Positions 56,101-63,749 of a stretch of DNA of 64,000 bases are shown here, piece by piece. The DNA lies in assembly GCA_021775255.1 (NCBI GenBank), contig JAJFIA010000021.1, positions 124,001 to 188,000 of the forward strand, given 5' to 3'. Source of the DNA: Roseovarius sp. (GTDB taxonomy: Bacteria > Pseudomonadota > Alphaproteobacteria > Rhodobacterales > Rhodobacteraceae). Both the position numbers and the translations under genes were made by a program. The notes beneath the pieces are model-generated. The model did not search any database, was not told the origin of the DNA, and was given only the letters and a program-made list of their open reading frames with translations. How positions within the stretch are numbered: the stretch's first letter is position 1; each line of letters starts with the position of its first letter.

Positions 56101-56220
56101 GGCCTTGTCATCAAGTGCGGGATATCGCGATTGGGTCCAGAAAAAAACCGACATCATGGCAATTAAAATCAGGCTGAATACCACACGCTTATCGACAGGC
56201 AGGCTCATGTATTTGAACAT
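53176..56220 (-). CDS. Permease fused to a calcium-type beta-propeller and ASPIC/UnbV domain
   Basis: A 1014-residue membrane protein. Residues about 12-360 hold some nine to ten helices with GAPLGVCVNCAAPIA (121-135), resembling the Cys motif of UPF0718/ArsP-type permeases. From about 440 come seven DxDxDG-type calcium loops (DIDHDGDID 450, DIDNDGWLD 501, DINRDGYLD 553, DIDLDGAAD 614, DLHNDGLPE 668, DFDNDGFLD 839, DMDHDGDLD 897), the number expected for a seven-bladed propeller. Between the fifth and sixth is an insertion with six Cys (702, 714, 738, 749, 767, 781). The end (about 935-1005) matches ASPIC/UnbV (GGGFMSFDAPVAFFGLA; IEWADGS). No signal peptide is needed because the permease leads. 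The propeller should face the periplasm. I know no named protein with this order. Confidence 0.8.
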   Translation of the reverse strand: MFKYMSLPVDKRVVFSLILIAMMSVFFWTQSRYPALDDKALMSGAIQLEDPISFEAVLPITPDMPLWKRIAYSTVNWLDTNKKGMTFGILFGAAFLTLFSYLRRRGFRNSYSNSFLGLIIGAPLGVCVNCAAPIAKGLYSSGVRAETTLSAMIASPTMNVVVLTMLFSLLPFYMAVTKIVLSLIVILLVIPWICRLLPPGQLEIAQPIISDPPQPEGHASEQREFILSALFAFIKNYLGNLWFIIRTTVPMMFLAGLLGATAGALFPQDLIMGATFSIWIVILVALIGTFLPVPIAFDVVVAGALLSGGLAQGYVFTLVFTLGAFSAYSWLIVARAISTRAAMLVGGAVAALGILGGIGVNGYHNWQTDRALEQLLGSDFSLIGAAYAADTMAPGTVTITSRPFAPRSPAGDAPFTRLEAMEAGIDKPLEFSFKDMWPPFWEGRSLTSGDIDHDGDIDLIIASTEAGLYIYLNDGAGKFTRSGDMPEPLAGLDVFNAALVDIDNDGWLDLFLASYLTGNYIIPNKAGQLALEQMQPVKNRPDAILSLALSFADINRDGYLDVALGNWAAGWYRHIPGEESRNRILINEGGVLNGDSYVDLPGIPGETLSILFSDIDLDGAADLLVGNDFEVPDYIYMGDGAGGFEALTAQDATVPHTTNTTMAIKTADLHNDGLPELYFAQIAGRSSGVSKTLKMQALTAYCDAITNANARAVCERNMQIKQWYKSGNRFDPTYAHKCNDLADPLKDECRGMLVKDIAIQKNDPSICGLIPVPQTQARAFCDVHFMPPRTPEQPEIAAAIAQVKRSNVLLTRNGPAYVDTAEAEGLGVGGWSWDTKIADFDNDGFLDVYIVNGTWVPNEVSPSNLYFSNQGNGTFIEASGPYGLEDYLMTAAATVFDMDHDGDLDIITQPVNGPVVLFRNNAQTGNSIAFELRDPIGNSHGIGARITIRYGDEIQTREIQSGGGFMSFDAPVAFFGLAGAGQIDSLKIEWADGSQTLLNQGLRAGATYRLQRNG

Positions 56221-56323
56221 CAGAATTAACCCAGGTCAATGAAAGCGTTGAGATCTTACAATGCAATGCTATCAGTTCCGCTTATTATTTGAAGCCAAAA
56301 AATCCTTGATATTAACAAGTAAA

Positions 56324-56354
56324 AGATGTGCCCTCGATGATCGAAGGCACATCT
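56324..56354 (-). terminator. Terminator of the exported-protein pair
   Basis: AGATGTGCC (56324-56332) and GGCACATCT (56346-56354) form a nine-base perfect stem with a further partial inner stem. On the minus strand it is followed by TTTTA. It lies 34 bases past the stop of the fibre-like gene and should separate that pair from the permease-propeller gene downstream. Confidence 0.75.
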
Positions 56355-56387
56355 GAAATCAGCGCGCTTAGTAATTCCCGCCTGATC

Positions 56388-57536
56388 TTATTCCTGCAAA
56401 GCCAGCTTTTCTTCCAACATGACAATACGATCATTCATTTCGGCAATATAGATATGGGCATGCTCCAGTTCATTAAGCATGCGCAACATCTTGTTGCTCA
56501 GATCATACTGACCGTTTTCCGCAGTTGGGCCGACATTGGGCAAATACCCGTTTTCCCACATTGCAACAGCGTGCTCCTGGATGCTGGCCAACTCGTAATC
56601 GGGGGCAAACACCCGGTCACACCCTACACTACAGCTACCTGAAGTGGTGATTGTGCCGGTTAAAAGCATACTGCCTGCAACATCAATCCGATCTGGAACA
56701 ATGGGGCCAAGCCGCAACAGATTGTTAGCGGCATCATTGTCGATTTTAAAGGGCGTCGTTCCGCCCTGCGCGCCGAATGTCAATCGTCCCGCAGCCATGT
56801 TATTTTTGATGACCCAGTTATTGATTGAAGAGCCTGAAGTATTCGACAACTGAAGAAGGACATCAGCGCCAGAGTTGTGGATATCAAGATCTGCCTGTGG
56901 GTTTGAGGTGCCAAGGCCCACATTATTCACATTGTCGATGTGAATTGAACTTGCATCTGCACCAGGTTCAATCCGGAACGCCAGTTGCGAGCCGTTTGTT
57001 ACATCGCGAATAAAGAAACCAGCCTCATTGCCCGCCACATCCCATGTTTGCGGGGTAAAGCCATCGCTGCCATCCTGTTCCAGCCGCAATGTGGGTGTAT
57101 TGCCCTCGACTACATGCAGATCAACCACCGGATTGGAGGTTTTGATACCTACATCACCGTCTGATTCGACATAAAGCGTGTTTGCTGGCGCACCGGCTTC
57201 AACGCGGAAGGGCTGCCGACCTGCTGTCGCATCTTCAAAGGCAAGGTAGTTCGCACCGCCATTGGACGTATCATTGGCCACAATGCGCCAGTCATTGCTT
57301 GGAAAGCTGGCTGATGTGCTGGTGTCCTGAAAATGCAGGCGCGTGTTATTTTCCTTTATGCGGATGGTATCAAACCCGAAGCTTTCACCATTCACACAAT
57401 CAAAACCAACGCAAAGGCTGCCCTGAATGATAACATCTGTCACAAATACCTGCTGCGCGCTTGCCCCGGATGCCACCATCATCGCAATCGCACTGACAGC
57501 TCCCAGACCGGTTAATTTAATTTTTGAAATATTCAT
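56388..57536 (-). CDS. Exported fibre-like protein with C-terminal coiled coil
   Basis: A 382-residue secreted protein: signal peptide (1-27, ASGASA), then beta-rich repeats with GVGTSNP/VGLGTSNPQADLDIHNSG-type turns (about 115-235), typical of tail-fibre and trimeric beta-helix proteins, and a C-terminal segment (about 285-380) with LSNKMLRMLNELEHAHIYIAEMNDRIVMLEEKL, a probable coiled coil in the place where tail-fibre proteins carry an intramolecular chaperone. The chaperone catalytic residues of Peptidase_S74 are not obvious. I recognise the N-terminal pattern (SLCVGFDCVNGE, IRIKENNTRLHFQDTS) as widespread but uncharacterised in proteobacteria. ATG 57536 is nine bases from GGGGG; ATG 57542 is possible. 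Confidence 0.75.
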   Translation of the reverse strand: MNISKIKLTGLGAVSAIAMMVASGASAQQVFVTDVIIQGSLCVGFDCVNGESFGFDTIRIKENNTRLHFQDTSTSASFPSNDWRIVANDTSNGGANYLAFEDATAGRQPFRVEAGAPANTLYVESDGDVGIKTSNPVVDLHVVEGNTPTLRLEQDGSDGFTPQTWDVAGNEAGFFIRDVTNGSQLAFRIEPGADASSIHIDNVNNVGLGTSNPQADLDIHNSGADVLLQLSNTSGSSINNWVIKNNMAAGRLTFGAQGGTTPFKIDNDAANNLLRLGPIVPDRIDVAGSMLLTGTITTSGSCSVGCDRVFAPDYELASIQEHAVAMWENGYLPNVGPTAENGQYDLSNKMLRMLNELEHAHIYIAEMNDRIVMLEEKLALQE

Positions 57537-57550
57537 TGTCATAATCCCCC

Positions 57551-57991
57551 TCATTCACCCGGATCCTGGCCAAACAGTGAGGCCGCCTCGGCTTCGTTCA
57601 CTACAATTTGCCCATTTGATATGCGGAAAGTGCCGCTTGTCGAATAGGATACGGCAGCCTGACCGGATGCATCATCACCCCGGCCATTATCCAGCGATGT
57701 ATCAACATTTTCCTTGTCTCGCGTCGCTGCTGACAGGCTGTAAGAATAAAGCCCGTCTGCCAAAGCACCGGCACCCTGAACCGTAAAGCCGGGCAGGCCG
57801 CTTTCGGAGAAACTTTGCGAACTAAAGCCATCTGGCCCGGACACGCTCAGCGTGCCGTTATACATGCCGCTGGTATCCTTGAAGGTTATCGCACCAGAGC
57901 TTTTGCTGGCGGTCACATCTGCAAAGGCCGAGGTGGCTCCTACAGCGGATAAACCAATTACTGTTAAAAATACCGATGGTGTAAGTTTCAT
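57551..57991 (-). CDS. Small exported protein paired with the fibre-like protein
   Basis: A 146-residue protein with a signal peptide (1-24, SAFA) and a mature beta-rich domain (Ser/Gly/Asp-rich, YNGTLSVSGPDGF, GLYSYSLSAAT, GTFRISNGQIVVNEAE). No cysteine and no membrane helix. It is the first gene of a two-gene transcript, and both genes have the same GGGGGATTA...GACAATG leader, so they are probably translated alike. An accessory or structural subunit of the same surface structure is the simplest reading. No family name. Confidence 0.7.
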   Translation of the reverse strand: MKLTPSVFLTVIGLSAVGATSAFADVTASKSSGAITFKDTSGMYNGTLSVSGPDGFSSQSFSESGLPGFTVQGAGALADGLYSYSLSAATRDKENVDTSLDNGRGDDASGQAAVSYSTSGTFRISNGQIVVNEAEAASLFGQDPGE

Positions 57992-58165
57992 TGTCTTTAA
58001 TCCCCCTTATAAAAATCGCATTAATCTTATGTCAGATCAGTATAACAAATCTCGCCACATACCGAGATATTTTTGCAAATTATATCATAATTTTACTGGT
58101 TATACTAAACATTAATCCGAAAAATCATTTATTATGCCTGAATTGGAAATCAAAGACGCTGCGAT

Positions 58166-59389
58166 TTATTCTTTGGATTTAGTAATTTTCCAGCGCTCTA
58201 CTGCCAGTTGATTGGCGGATGCTATTTGATCCGCTGTCATATGTTGTGCTGCGTTGTCGCGTATCGTTTGCGCCCCCGCAAGGCCGCTTGCCGCTGCCAG
58301 GGAAAGCCACATGTAACCGATCTCGAAATCCTGCAAAACGCCGCGCCCCTGCATATGCAACAGGCCCAGATTTATCATTGCCGGGGCCGATCCCTGACTG
58401 GCCGCTTTGCCAAACCAATTGGCCGCGGCCCGGTAATCGCCCGCGTTTTGTGCAGTAGTGGCAAGAAGGTATCCAACCAGAAATTGCGCCACCGGATCCC
58501 CGGCTTTTGCCGCCGTCAGATAGCTTTTGAATGATGCAGCTTCGGGCCTCACCAGCCGGGGATCAAAATAAAAGCCCGCACCGCTTGAACTTTCCTCCAT
58601 GATGCTCCGCTGCCGGTACCACATCGCGGCAGTTTCATTGCTTTGCGCCACCCCGAAACCGTTTTCATACATCACCCCGAGATTGGCCATGGCAACGCCC
58701 AATCCCTGCTCAGACGCCGCCGCAAACAGCTTTGCCGCGCGGGCATAATCCTGTGTCACACCTTCGCCGCGTGAATAAAGCAGCCCAAGATTGTTCTGCG
58801 CCTTGGCATTCCCGGCATTGGCCGGCCCTTCAAGCAATTCAGCCGCGCGCGCCGGATCTTTGGCAACGCCGCGCCCTTCGAGATACAAAACCGCCAGCGA
58901 TACCGCCGCAGACATTGATCCGGCCTGCGCCGCCTTTTCATAAAGCTCTGCTGCGCGCGTGGCATCTGCCGCTGTGCCGAAGCCTTTCTCATAGGCCAGG
59001 GCAAGATCTTTTATATGCGATGGATTGCCCTGTTCAGCGGCCTTCGAAAATAGCACAAAGGCAGCACCTGCATCGCGATCCACCCCAAGCCCTTCGGCCA
59101 GAAGGGCCGCGAGTTTGTTTTGCGCCTCCGCATGGCCCTGATCTGCAGCACGGCGATACCATAGCGCCGCCTGTTCATAATTCTGGGGAATGCCAAGCCC
59201 AAGCCGGTACGTCTCGCCCATCTGATATTGCTCATCTGCCGCCCCCGCCTCAGCCGCTGGCCGCAGTGAGGATAGCTCATCGGGTGCAGGTGTGGTGCTT
59301 TGCGCCCCCCCCGGTGCAGCAAAAAACAGACAGGCCGAAACCGCAATCGCCCACAGGCCGTAGCGGCAATATTTACCCGTCATGCCCAT
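58166..59389 (-). CDS. Exported Sel1-repeat protein (second of two)
   Basis: A 407-residue protein with a signal peptide (about 10-30, GGAQ) and at least eight Sel1-like repeats of 36 residues (about 40-370), such as AAEAGAADEQYQMGETYRLGLG and AANAGNAKAQNNLGLLYSRGEG. Between repeats 7 and 8 is a non-repeat stretch (SGAGFYFDPRLVRPEA). Sel1 solenoids bind partner proteins in secretion, stress or cell-wall control. It starts four bases after the stop of the preceding Sel1 gene, so both are co-transcribed. ATG 59389 or 59383 are equal candidates. Confidence 0.85.
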   Translation of the reverse strand: MGMTGKYCRYGLWAIAVSACLFFAAPGGAQSTTPAPDELSSLRPAAEAGAADEQYQMGETYRLGLGIPQNYEQAALWYRRAADQGHAEAQNKLAALLAEGLGVDRDAGAAFVLFSKAAEQGNPSHIKDLALAYEKGFGTAADATRAAELYEKAAQAGSMSAAVSLAVLYLEGRGVAKDPARAAELLEGPANAGNAKAQNNLGLLYSRGEGVTQDYARAAKLFAAASEQGLGVAMANLGVMYENGFGVAQSNETAAMWYRQRSIMEESSSGAGFYFDPRLVRPEAASFKSYLTAAKAGDPVAQFLVGYLLATTAQNAGDYRAAANWFGKAASQGSAPAMINLGLLHMQGRGVLQDFEIGYMWLSLAAASGLAGAQTIRDNAAQHMTADQIASANQLAVERWKITKSKE

Positions 59390-59393
59390 GCGT

Positions 59394-60917
59394 TCACTCA
59401 CCCGCCAGATAGGCGCGCGCCTGGTTTTGCGCCTCGGCAATCTCTTCTGCTGTCATCAGTTTTTCCACCGTTTCACGGGCTTTCAGGGCGTCCTCAATCC
59501 CGGCGGTCGCGGCCAGATTGGCCCATTTATGTGCGGCAATATAATCCCGGGGCACGCCCTCCCCCCGGGCAAATAGCTGACTGAGCTGATACTGAGCCTG
59601 AAAATCCCCGGCCTCGGCAGCGGCCTGAAACAACCCTGCTGCGCGGTCCGCATCGGGGTCAACCCCCTGGCCGGCAAGGTATAATTGCCCCAGAATTGAA
59701 CCTGCCTGCGCGTCATCCGCCGCCTGCGCCTCAAGCCATGACAATGCCGGGGCATGGCCGGAGGCCGCAGCTATGCCCACCCATGCCGGCCCTTCTTCCG
59801 GTGCCAGATCAAGGCTGAACTGGCCATCGGCAATCAGGGCACCTAGGCGTTCTTGGGATGGGCGATACGCAAATCTGGCCGATTGCAGGTAAAGTGCCAC
59901 GGCCTTGTCAATATCCACCGGTGTTCCGCGCCCGTTTTCATGCATTTCCGCCTGTGCCGCCATCGCCCGTATCAGGCCCTGATCCGCCGCAGCGCTGTAC
60001 CAGCGAAAAGCCTCGGTATCGTCGCGGGCAACACCGGTGCCGGTGGCAAAGGCATAGGCCAGATTGGATTGCGCGCCCGCATCCCCCGCCTGCGCCGCCT
60101 GCGTCAGCCAGATGATCGCCTTTTCGGGGTCGGTCTCAACCCCTTCGCCTGTCAGATAGGCCGAGCCCAGCATCCGTTGTGCAAGGGGCAAGCCGCCCTC
60201 GGCCGCGGACGTCAGCCAGTGCAGCGCCTTGGCATCATCCTGAGGGAAGCCCGAGCCCTGCTGATAATTTATCGAGAGCGACAGCATCGCATTGGTTGAT
60301 CCGGTCTCGGCCGCCTGCAAAAGCCACCGGGCGGCCTGGGCCTTGTCCTGAGCGGTGCCCTCGCCCCGCGAATACATCTGACTGAGCGAAAACTGAGCGT
60401 CCGCGTGGCCGGTGCGGGCCGCTTTTTCCAGCAGTTGCACTGCGCGCGGCGGATCAGCCTCAAGGCCACGCCCGATGCGCAACATCTGCGCCAGATAGAA
60501 ATAGGCATCGGGAATATCTTCGGCAACAGCCAGCTCCAGAAGCGCGGCGGCGCGCGTGTAATCCGTGATTTCCGGGTTGGTGCTCAGATAAGTGCGCGCA
60601 AGCAATGTATAGGCAGGCAAATATTCCTGAGCGCTGGCCACCTCAAGAAAGGGTTTGGCGCCCTCAAGATCAACCGGGCCGCCAATGCCCTCAACCATCA
60701 TGTATCCAAGCCGGTAATTGATGGATGCGTCCCCGCCGGGCGCAAGCTGTGCCAGACCTTTGCGGGCGGTTTCAGTATCACCGCTTTGATAGGCGGTCTC
60801 GATCTCTTGCAGTGTCATGGTGTCGGCGGCATTTTCTGACCGCGCCAGTGATGGCAAATTAAGGCTGCACAACAGCACGAATGCTGCGATAAATAACTGA
60901 GACAGAATGATTTTCAT
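59394..60917 (-). CDS. Exported Sel1-repeat protein (first of two)
   Basis: A 507-residue protein with a signal peptide (1-26, SLARSE) and about eleven Sel1-like repeats through most of its length, for instance AARTGHADAQFSLSQMYSRGEG, AAEGGLPLAQRMLGSAYLTGEG and AAEAGDFQAQYQLSQLFARGEG. Highly helical and periplasmic. It shares the repeat type but not close sequence with the next gene, so the pair may be an old duplication. Divergent from rnd. A partner for the fusion protein or for cell-wall enzymes is possible, without direct evidence. Confidence 0.85.
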   Translation of the reverse strand: MKIILSQLFIAAFVLLCSLNLPSLARSENAADTMTLQEIETAYQSGDTETARKGLAQLAPGGDASINYRLGYMMVEGIGGPVDLEGAKPFLEVASAQEYLPAYTLLARTYLSTNPEITDYTRAAALLELAVAEDIPDAYFYLAQMLRIGRGLEADPPRAVQLLEKAARTGHADAQFSLSQMYSRGEGTAQDKAQAARWLLQAAETGSTNAMLSLSINYQQGSGFPQDDAKALHWLTSAAEGGLPLAQRMLGSAYLTGEGVETDPEKAIIWLTQAAQAGDAGAQSNLAYAFATGTGVARDDTEAFRWYSAAADQGLIRAMAAQAEMHENGRGTPVDIDKAVALYLQSARFAYRPSQERLGALIADGQFSLDLAPEEGPAWVGIAAASGHAPALSWLEAQAADDAQAGSILGQLYLAGQGVDPDADRAAGLFQAAAEAGDFQAQYQLSQLFARGEGVPRDYIAAHKWANLAATAGIEDALKARETVEKLMTAEEIAEAQNQARAYLAGE

Positions 60918-61140
60918 GAATGGGCCTTGGGATTAAAATTGCTGAAATGGCCCAATGTCTGTGATCGGGCTGTAAATGGATGTGAGGCACAAGATTGCCG
61001 TTGTGATCGCCATATGGCAAGCAATTTGTCGTTTGGGCATTTACCTGATTGACATATACTGCCGCAGCTCACGTTGCCAATGGCTCTGACGGCCATTACA
61101 CCAATGGGGCAACAGATTTACCGCAACAAAGGATTTGAGC

Positions 61141-61752
61141 ATGGCAAACCACCTTTACCAAAACGATCTGCCCGATGGGCTGGATCTGGGCCCGGTTGTT
61201 GCGATTGATTGTGAAACCATGGGGCTTAACCCGCATCGCGACCGGCTTTGCGTGGTTCAGATGTCTGGCGGCGATGGCGATGCCCATCTGATTCAGATTG
61301 GTAAGGGGCAGCGCCATGCGCCCAATCTGGCAAGGATGCTGGAAAACCCGGATGTGCTCAAGCTGTTTCATTTCGGGCGGTTTGATATTGCCGCGATGCA
61401 TCATGCCTTTGGTGCTCTGGCGGCCCCGGTTTACTGTACCAAAATTGCCAGCAAACTGGTGCGCACCTATACCGACCGGCACGGGCTTAAATACCTGTTG
61501 CAGGAATTGCTGGGCGTGGATGTCTCAAAGCAGCAGCAATCCTCGGATTGGGGGGCGGTGGATTTGACCGAAGCACAGCTCAGCTATGCCGCCTCGGATG
61601 TGCTTTACCTGCATCGGTTGCGCGATGTGCTGAATGACATGCTCGGGCGTGAAGGCCGGATGGAATTGGCGCAATCATGTTTCGATTTTCTGCCTTCCCG
61701 GGCACAGCTTGATTTATCGGGCTGGCCCGAGACAGATATTTTTGCCCATTAA
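61141..61752 (+). CDS. Ribonuclease D family 3'-5' exonuclease
   Basis: A 203-residue DEDD exonuclease consisting of the nuclease domain only; it lacks the HRDC domains of E. coli RNase D, as is common in alphaproteobacteria. ExoI motif VAIDCETMGL (about 22-31), ExoII FHFGRFDIAAMHHAF, ExoIII YAASDVLYLHRLRD with the Tyr (DEDDy type). AAGGA lies seven bases upstream of ATG 61141. It acts in tRNA and small-RNA 3' trimming. Divergent from the Sel1 pair. Confidence 0.92.
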   Translation: MANHLYQNDLPDGLDLGPVVAIDCETMGLNPHRDRLCVVQMSGGDGDAHLIQIGKGQRHAPNLARMLENPDVLKLFHFGRFDIAAMHHAFGALAAPVYCTKIASKLVRTYTDRHGLKYLLQELLGVDVSKQQQSSDWGAVDLTEAQLSYAASDVLYLHRLRDVLNDMLGREGRMELAQSCFDFLPSRAQLDLSGWPETDIFAH

Positions 61753-61753
61753 A

Positions 61754-61796
61754 GCGTTTGCGAGTTTATGTTGGGACAGCTTAAACTCGCAAACGC
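61754..61796. repeat. Perfect 15-base inverted repeat after the ribonuclease D gene
   Basis: GCGTTTGCGAGTTTA (61754-61768) and TAAACTCGCAAACGC (61782-61796) are perfect complements around a 13-base loop. It begins two bases after the ribonuclease stop. There is no T-run, so it is a weak terminator at best and could be an operator or an mRNA end stabiliser. Confidence 0.85.
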
Positions 61797-61821
61797 AGTA
61801 CAATACTTCAATGTTGTGGGC

Positions 61822-61860
61822 GTTTCCAGCAAACGCTGTGAATCAACGTTTACTGGAAAC
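61822..61860. repeat. Second inverted repeat overlapping the lptC ribosome site
   Basis: GTTTCCAGCAAACG (61822-61835) pairs with CGTTTACTGGAAAC (61847-61860) with one mismatch. The right arm contains GGAAA, the only plausible ribosome-binding sequence for lptC (ATG at 61868), so folding of this hairpin would hide it. It also shares the AAACGC element with the first repeat. Confidence 0.75.
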
Positions 61861-61867
61861 ACTTTAG

Positions 61868-62482
61868 ATGGCCCGATCGGATAATTTTCACACGCAATTT
61901 GTTGCCTGGATGAAGATTATCCTGCCGGTGGCGGGCCTGCTGCTGTTATCCACGCTGTTCTTGATCTCGCGGAAATATGTGCCCGGTACGGCCCTCCCGG
62001 TTGCCCGGATTGATCTGGAGCAACGGGCGCAGGATCAAGGCGCCACCAACCCTTCGTTTGCCGGGGTGTCGGATAATGGTACCGAGATCACATTACAGGC
62101 CCGGCGCGCGCGCCCCGATCCTGAGGACATGCAGCACCTGCTGGCCAATGATGTGAGCATGCAAATGCGCCTGACATCCGGGGTGATCATTGATATTACC
62201 TCGGATAATGCCGATATGCATCAAACCAGGCTGACGGCAAATCTGGATGGCAATGTGCATATGATCACCAGCACCGGGTATCAAATCCGTACCGCGACAG
62301 TTTTATCGCGGCTTGACCGGGTATATGCCGAAACTCCGGGGGCCGTGACCGGCAGCAGCCCGGGGGGCGAATTCTGGGCCGGACGGATGTTTTTGGACAG
62401 GGATAAGACAACCGGCCACATACATTTGCTTTTCACCGACGGCGTCAGGCTGTTATATACGCCGCAAGTAACCAAGGAATGA
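61868..62482 (+). CDS. lptC: LPS export system protein LptC
   Basis: A 204-residue single-pass membrane protein: helix at about 14-33, then a periplasmic beta-jellyroll (EITLQARRARPDPEDMQHLLAND, IIDITSDNADM, GNVHMITSTGYQIRT). It links LptB2FG to the periplasmic bridge LptA. The first gene of lptC-lptA-lptB, with a stop overlapping lptA by four bases. Its leader contains two inverted repeats. Confidence 0.88.
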   Translation: MARSDNFHTQFVAWMKIILPVAGLLLLSTLFLISRKYVPGTALPVARIDLEQRAQDQGATNPSFAGVSDNGTEITLQARRARPDPEDMQHLLANDVSMQMRLTSGVIIDITSDNADMHQTRLTANLDGNVHMITSTGYQIRTATVLSRLDRVYAETPGAVTGSSPGGEFWAGRMFLDRDKTTGHIHLLFTDGVRLLYTPQVTKE

Positions 62483-62982
62483 TCCCGGTGCCCCGATTTT
62501 TACGCCTGTTTTTACCTGTGATCTTTGTGCTTCTGCCGGCATTTTCCGCCGCGCAGGGGGGCAAGTTTGCCTTTGGCAGCCAAAAACAGGACAGCAGCCT
62601 GCCGATTGAGGTAATGGCCGATAATCTGGCGGTGAACCAGAATGAAAACACCGCCACCTTTACCGGCAATGTTTTGATCGGCCAGGGCGAAATGCGGCTT
62701 GCCGCGCCGATGGTTCTGGTGATTTACCGTGCGGATAAAAGCGGCATTAGGATGCTGAAGGCCTCGGGCGGGGTAACGCTGGCCAGTGGTGAAGATGCGG
62801 CCGAGGCGGCCGGCGCTGAATATAATGTTGATACCGGCAAGATTGAGATGCACGGGAACGTGCTGTTGGTACAGGGGCAAACGGTTCTTACCGGCGACAG
62901 GATGTATGTGGACACCAATGCCAACACTGCGCGCATGGCCGGCCGGGTGAAAACCGTGCTTAACCAGGAGCCATCGCAATGA
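62479..62982 (+). CDS. lptA: LPS export periplasmic bridge protein LptA
   Basis: A 167-residue periplasmic OstA-type protein: signal peptide (about 5-25, SAAQG), then LPIEVMADNLAVNQNENTATFTGNVLIGQGEMRLAA, the N-terminal beta-strand pattern of LptA, and repeated jellyroll strands up to RVKTVL. It forms the bridge between LptC and LptD. It overlaps lptB by four bases. Confidence 0.92.
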   Translation: MIPVPRFLRLFLPVIFVLLPAFSAAQGGKFAFGSQKQDSSLPIEVMADNLAVNQNENTATFTGNVLIGQGEMRLAAPMVLVIYRADKSGIRMLKASGGVTLASGEDAAEAAGAEYNVDTGKIEMHGNVLLVQGQTVLTGDRMYVDTNANTARMAGRVKTVLNQEPSQ

Positions 62983-63749
62983 GCAAACCCGATCTTCATA
63001 TCGCCCATGAAAACACCGGGCCTGATAATGCCGGTCTCAAGGTTGATAACCTGCGCAAGGGCTATAAAAAACGGGTTGTGATCCGGGATGTATCGCTAAG
63101 CCTGAAACAGGGCGAGGTGGTGGCGCTTTTGGGGCCGAATGGCTCGGGTAAGACCACCTGTTTTTATGCCATTGCCGGGCTGATCAACCCCGAGGGCGGG
63201 CATGTCTCGATTGACGGGCGCGATGTGACCAACCTTCCGATGTATCGCCGGGCGCGGCTGGGCATTGGCTATCTGCCACAGGAAATGTCAATTTTCCGGG
63301 GCATGAATGTAGAAGACAACATCATGGCAATCCTCGATATTTCCATCCGTGATCACCATAAACGCCGTGAACGTCTGGAAGAGCTGCTGTCGGAGTTTTC
63401 GATCGAGCATCTGCGCCGCGCCCCGGCCATGGCCCTCTCGGGTGGTGAGCGTCGCAGGGTTGAAATTGCCCGCTCATTGGCCGCCGATCCTAAATACCTG
63501 TTATTGGATGAGCCCTTCGCCGGGGTTGATCCCATATCGGTGGATGATATCCGGCATCTGGTGGCGGATCTGAAAAAGCGCGGCATCGGCGTTTTGATCA
63601 CCGATCACAATGTGCGCGAAACTTTGGAGATTGTTGATAAGGCCTATATTCTGCATGATGGTAAGGTTCTGATGTCAGGCACGCCGGATGATGTTGTGGA
63701 AAATGAAAACGTGCGCCGGGTCTATCTGGGCGACAGTTTCAGGATTTGA
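62979..63749 (+). CDS. lptB: LPS export ABC transporter ATPase LptB
   Basis: A 256-residue ATPase. Walker A LLGPNGSGKTTCFY (about 47-60), Q-loop YLPQEMSIFRGM, signature LSGGERRRVEIARSL (about 149-163), Walker B YLLLDEPFAGVDP, switch His in ITDHNVRETL. It powers LPS extraction with LptFG, which are elsewhere. The following 251 bases lead to the next gene. Confidence 0.97.
   Translation: MSKPDLHIAHENTGPDNAGLKVDNLRKGYKKRVVIRDVSLSLKQGEVVALLGPNGSGKTTCFYAIAGLINPEGGHVSIDGRDVTNLPMYRRARLGIGYLPQEMSIFRGMNVEDNIMAILDISIRDHHKRRERLEELLSEFSIEHLRRAPAMALSGGERRRVEIARSLAADPKYLLLDEPFAGVDPISVDDIRHLVADLKKRGIGVLITDHNVRETLEIVDKAYILHDGKVLMSGTPDDVVENENVRRVYLGDSFRI

Noticed and set aside
56388-57991. Prophage remnant suggested by the fibre-like protein
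   Set aside because: Both proteins have signal peptides and no capsid, portal, terminase or integrase gene is nearby.
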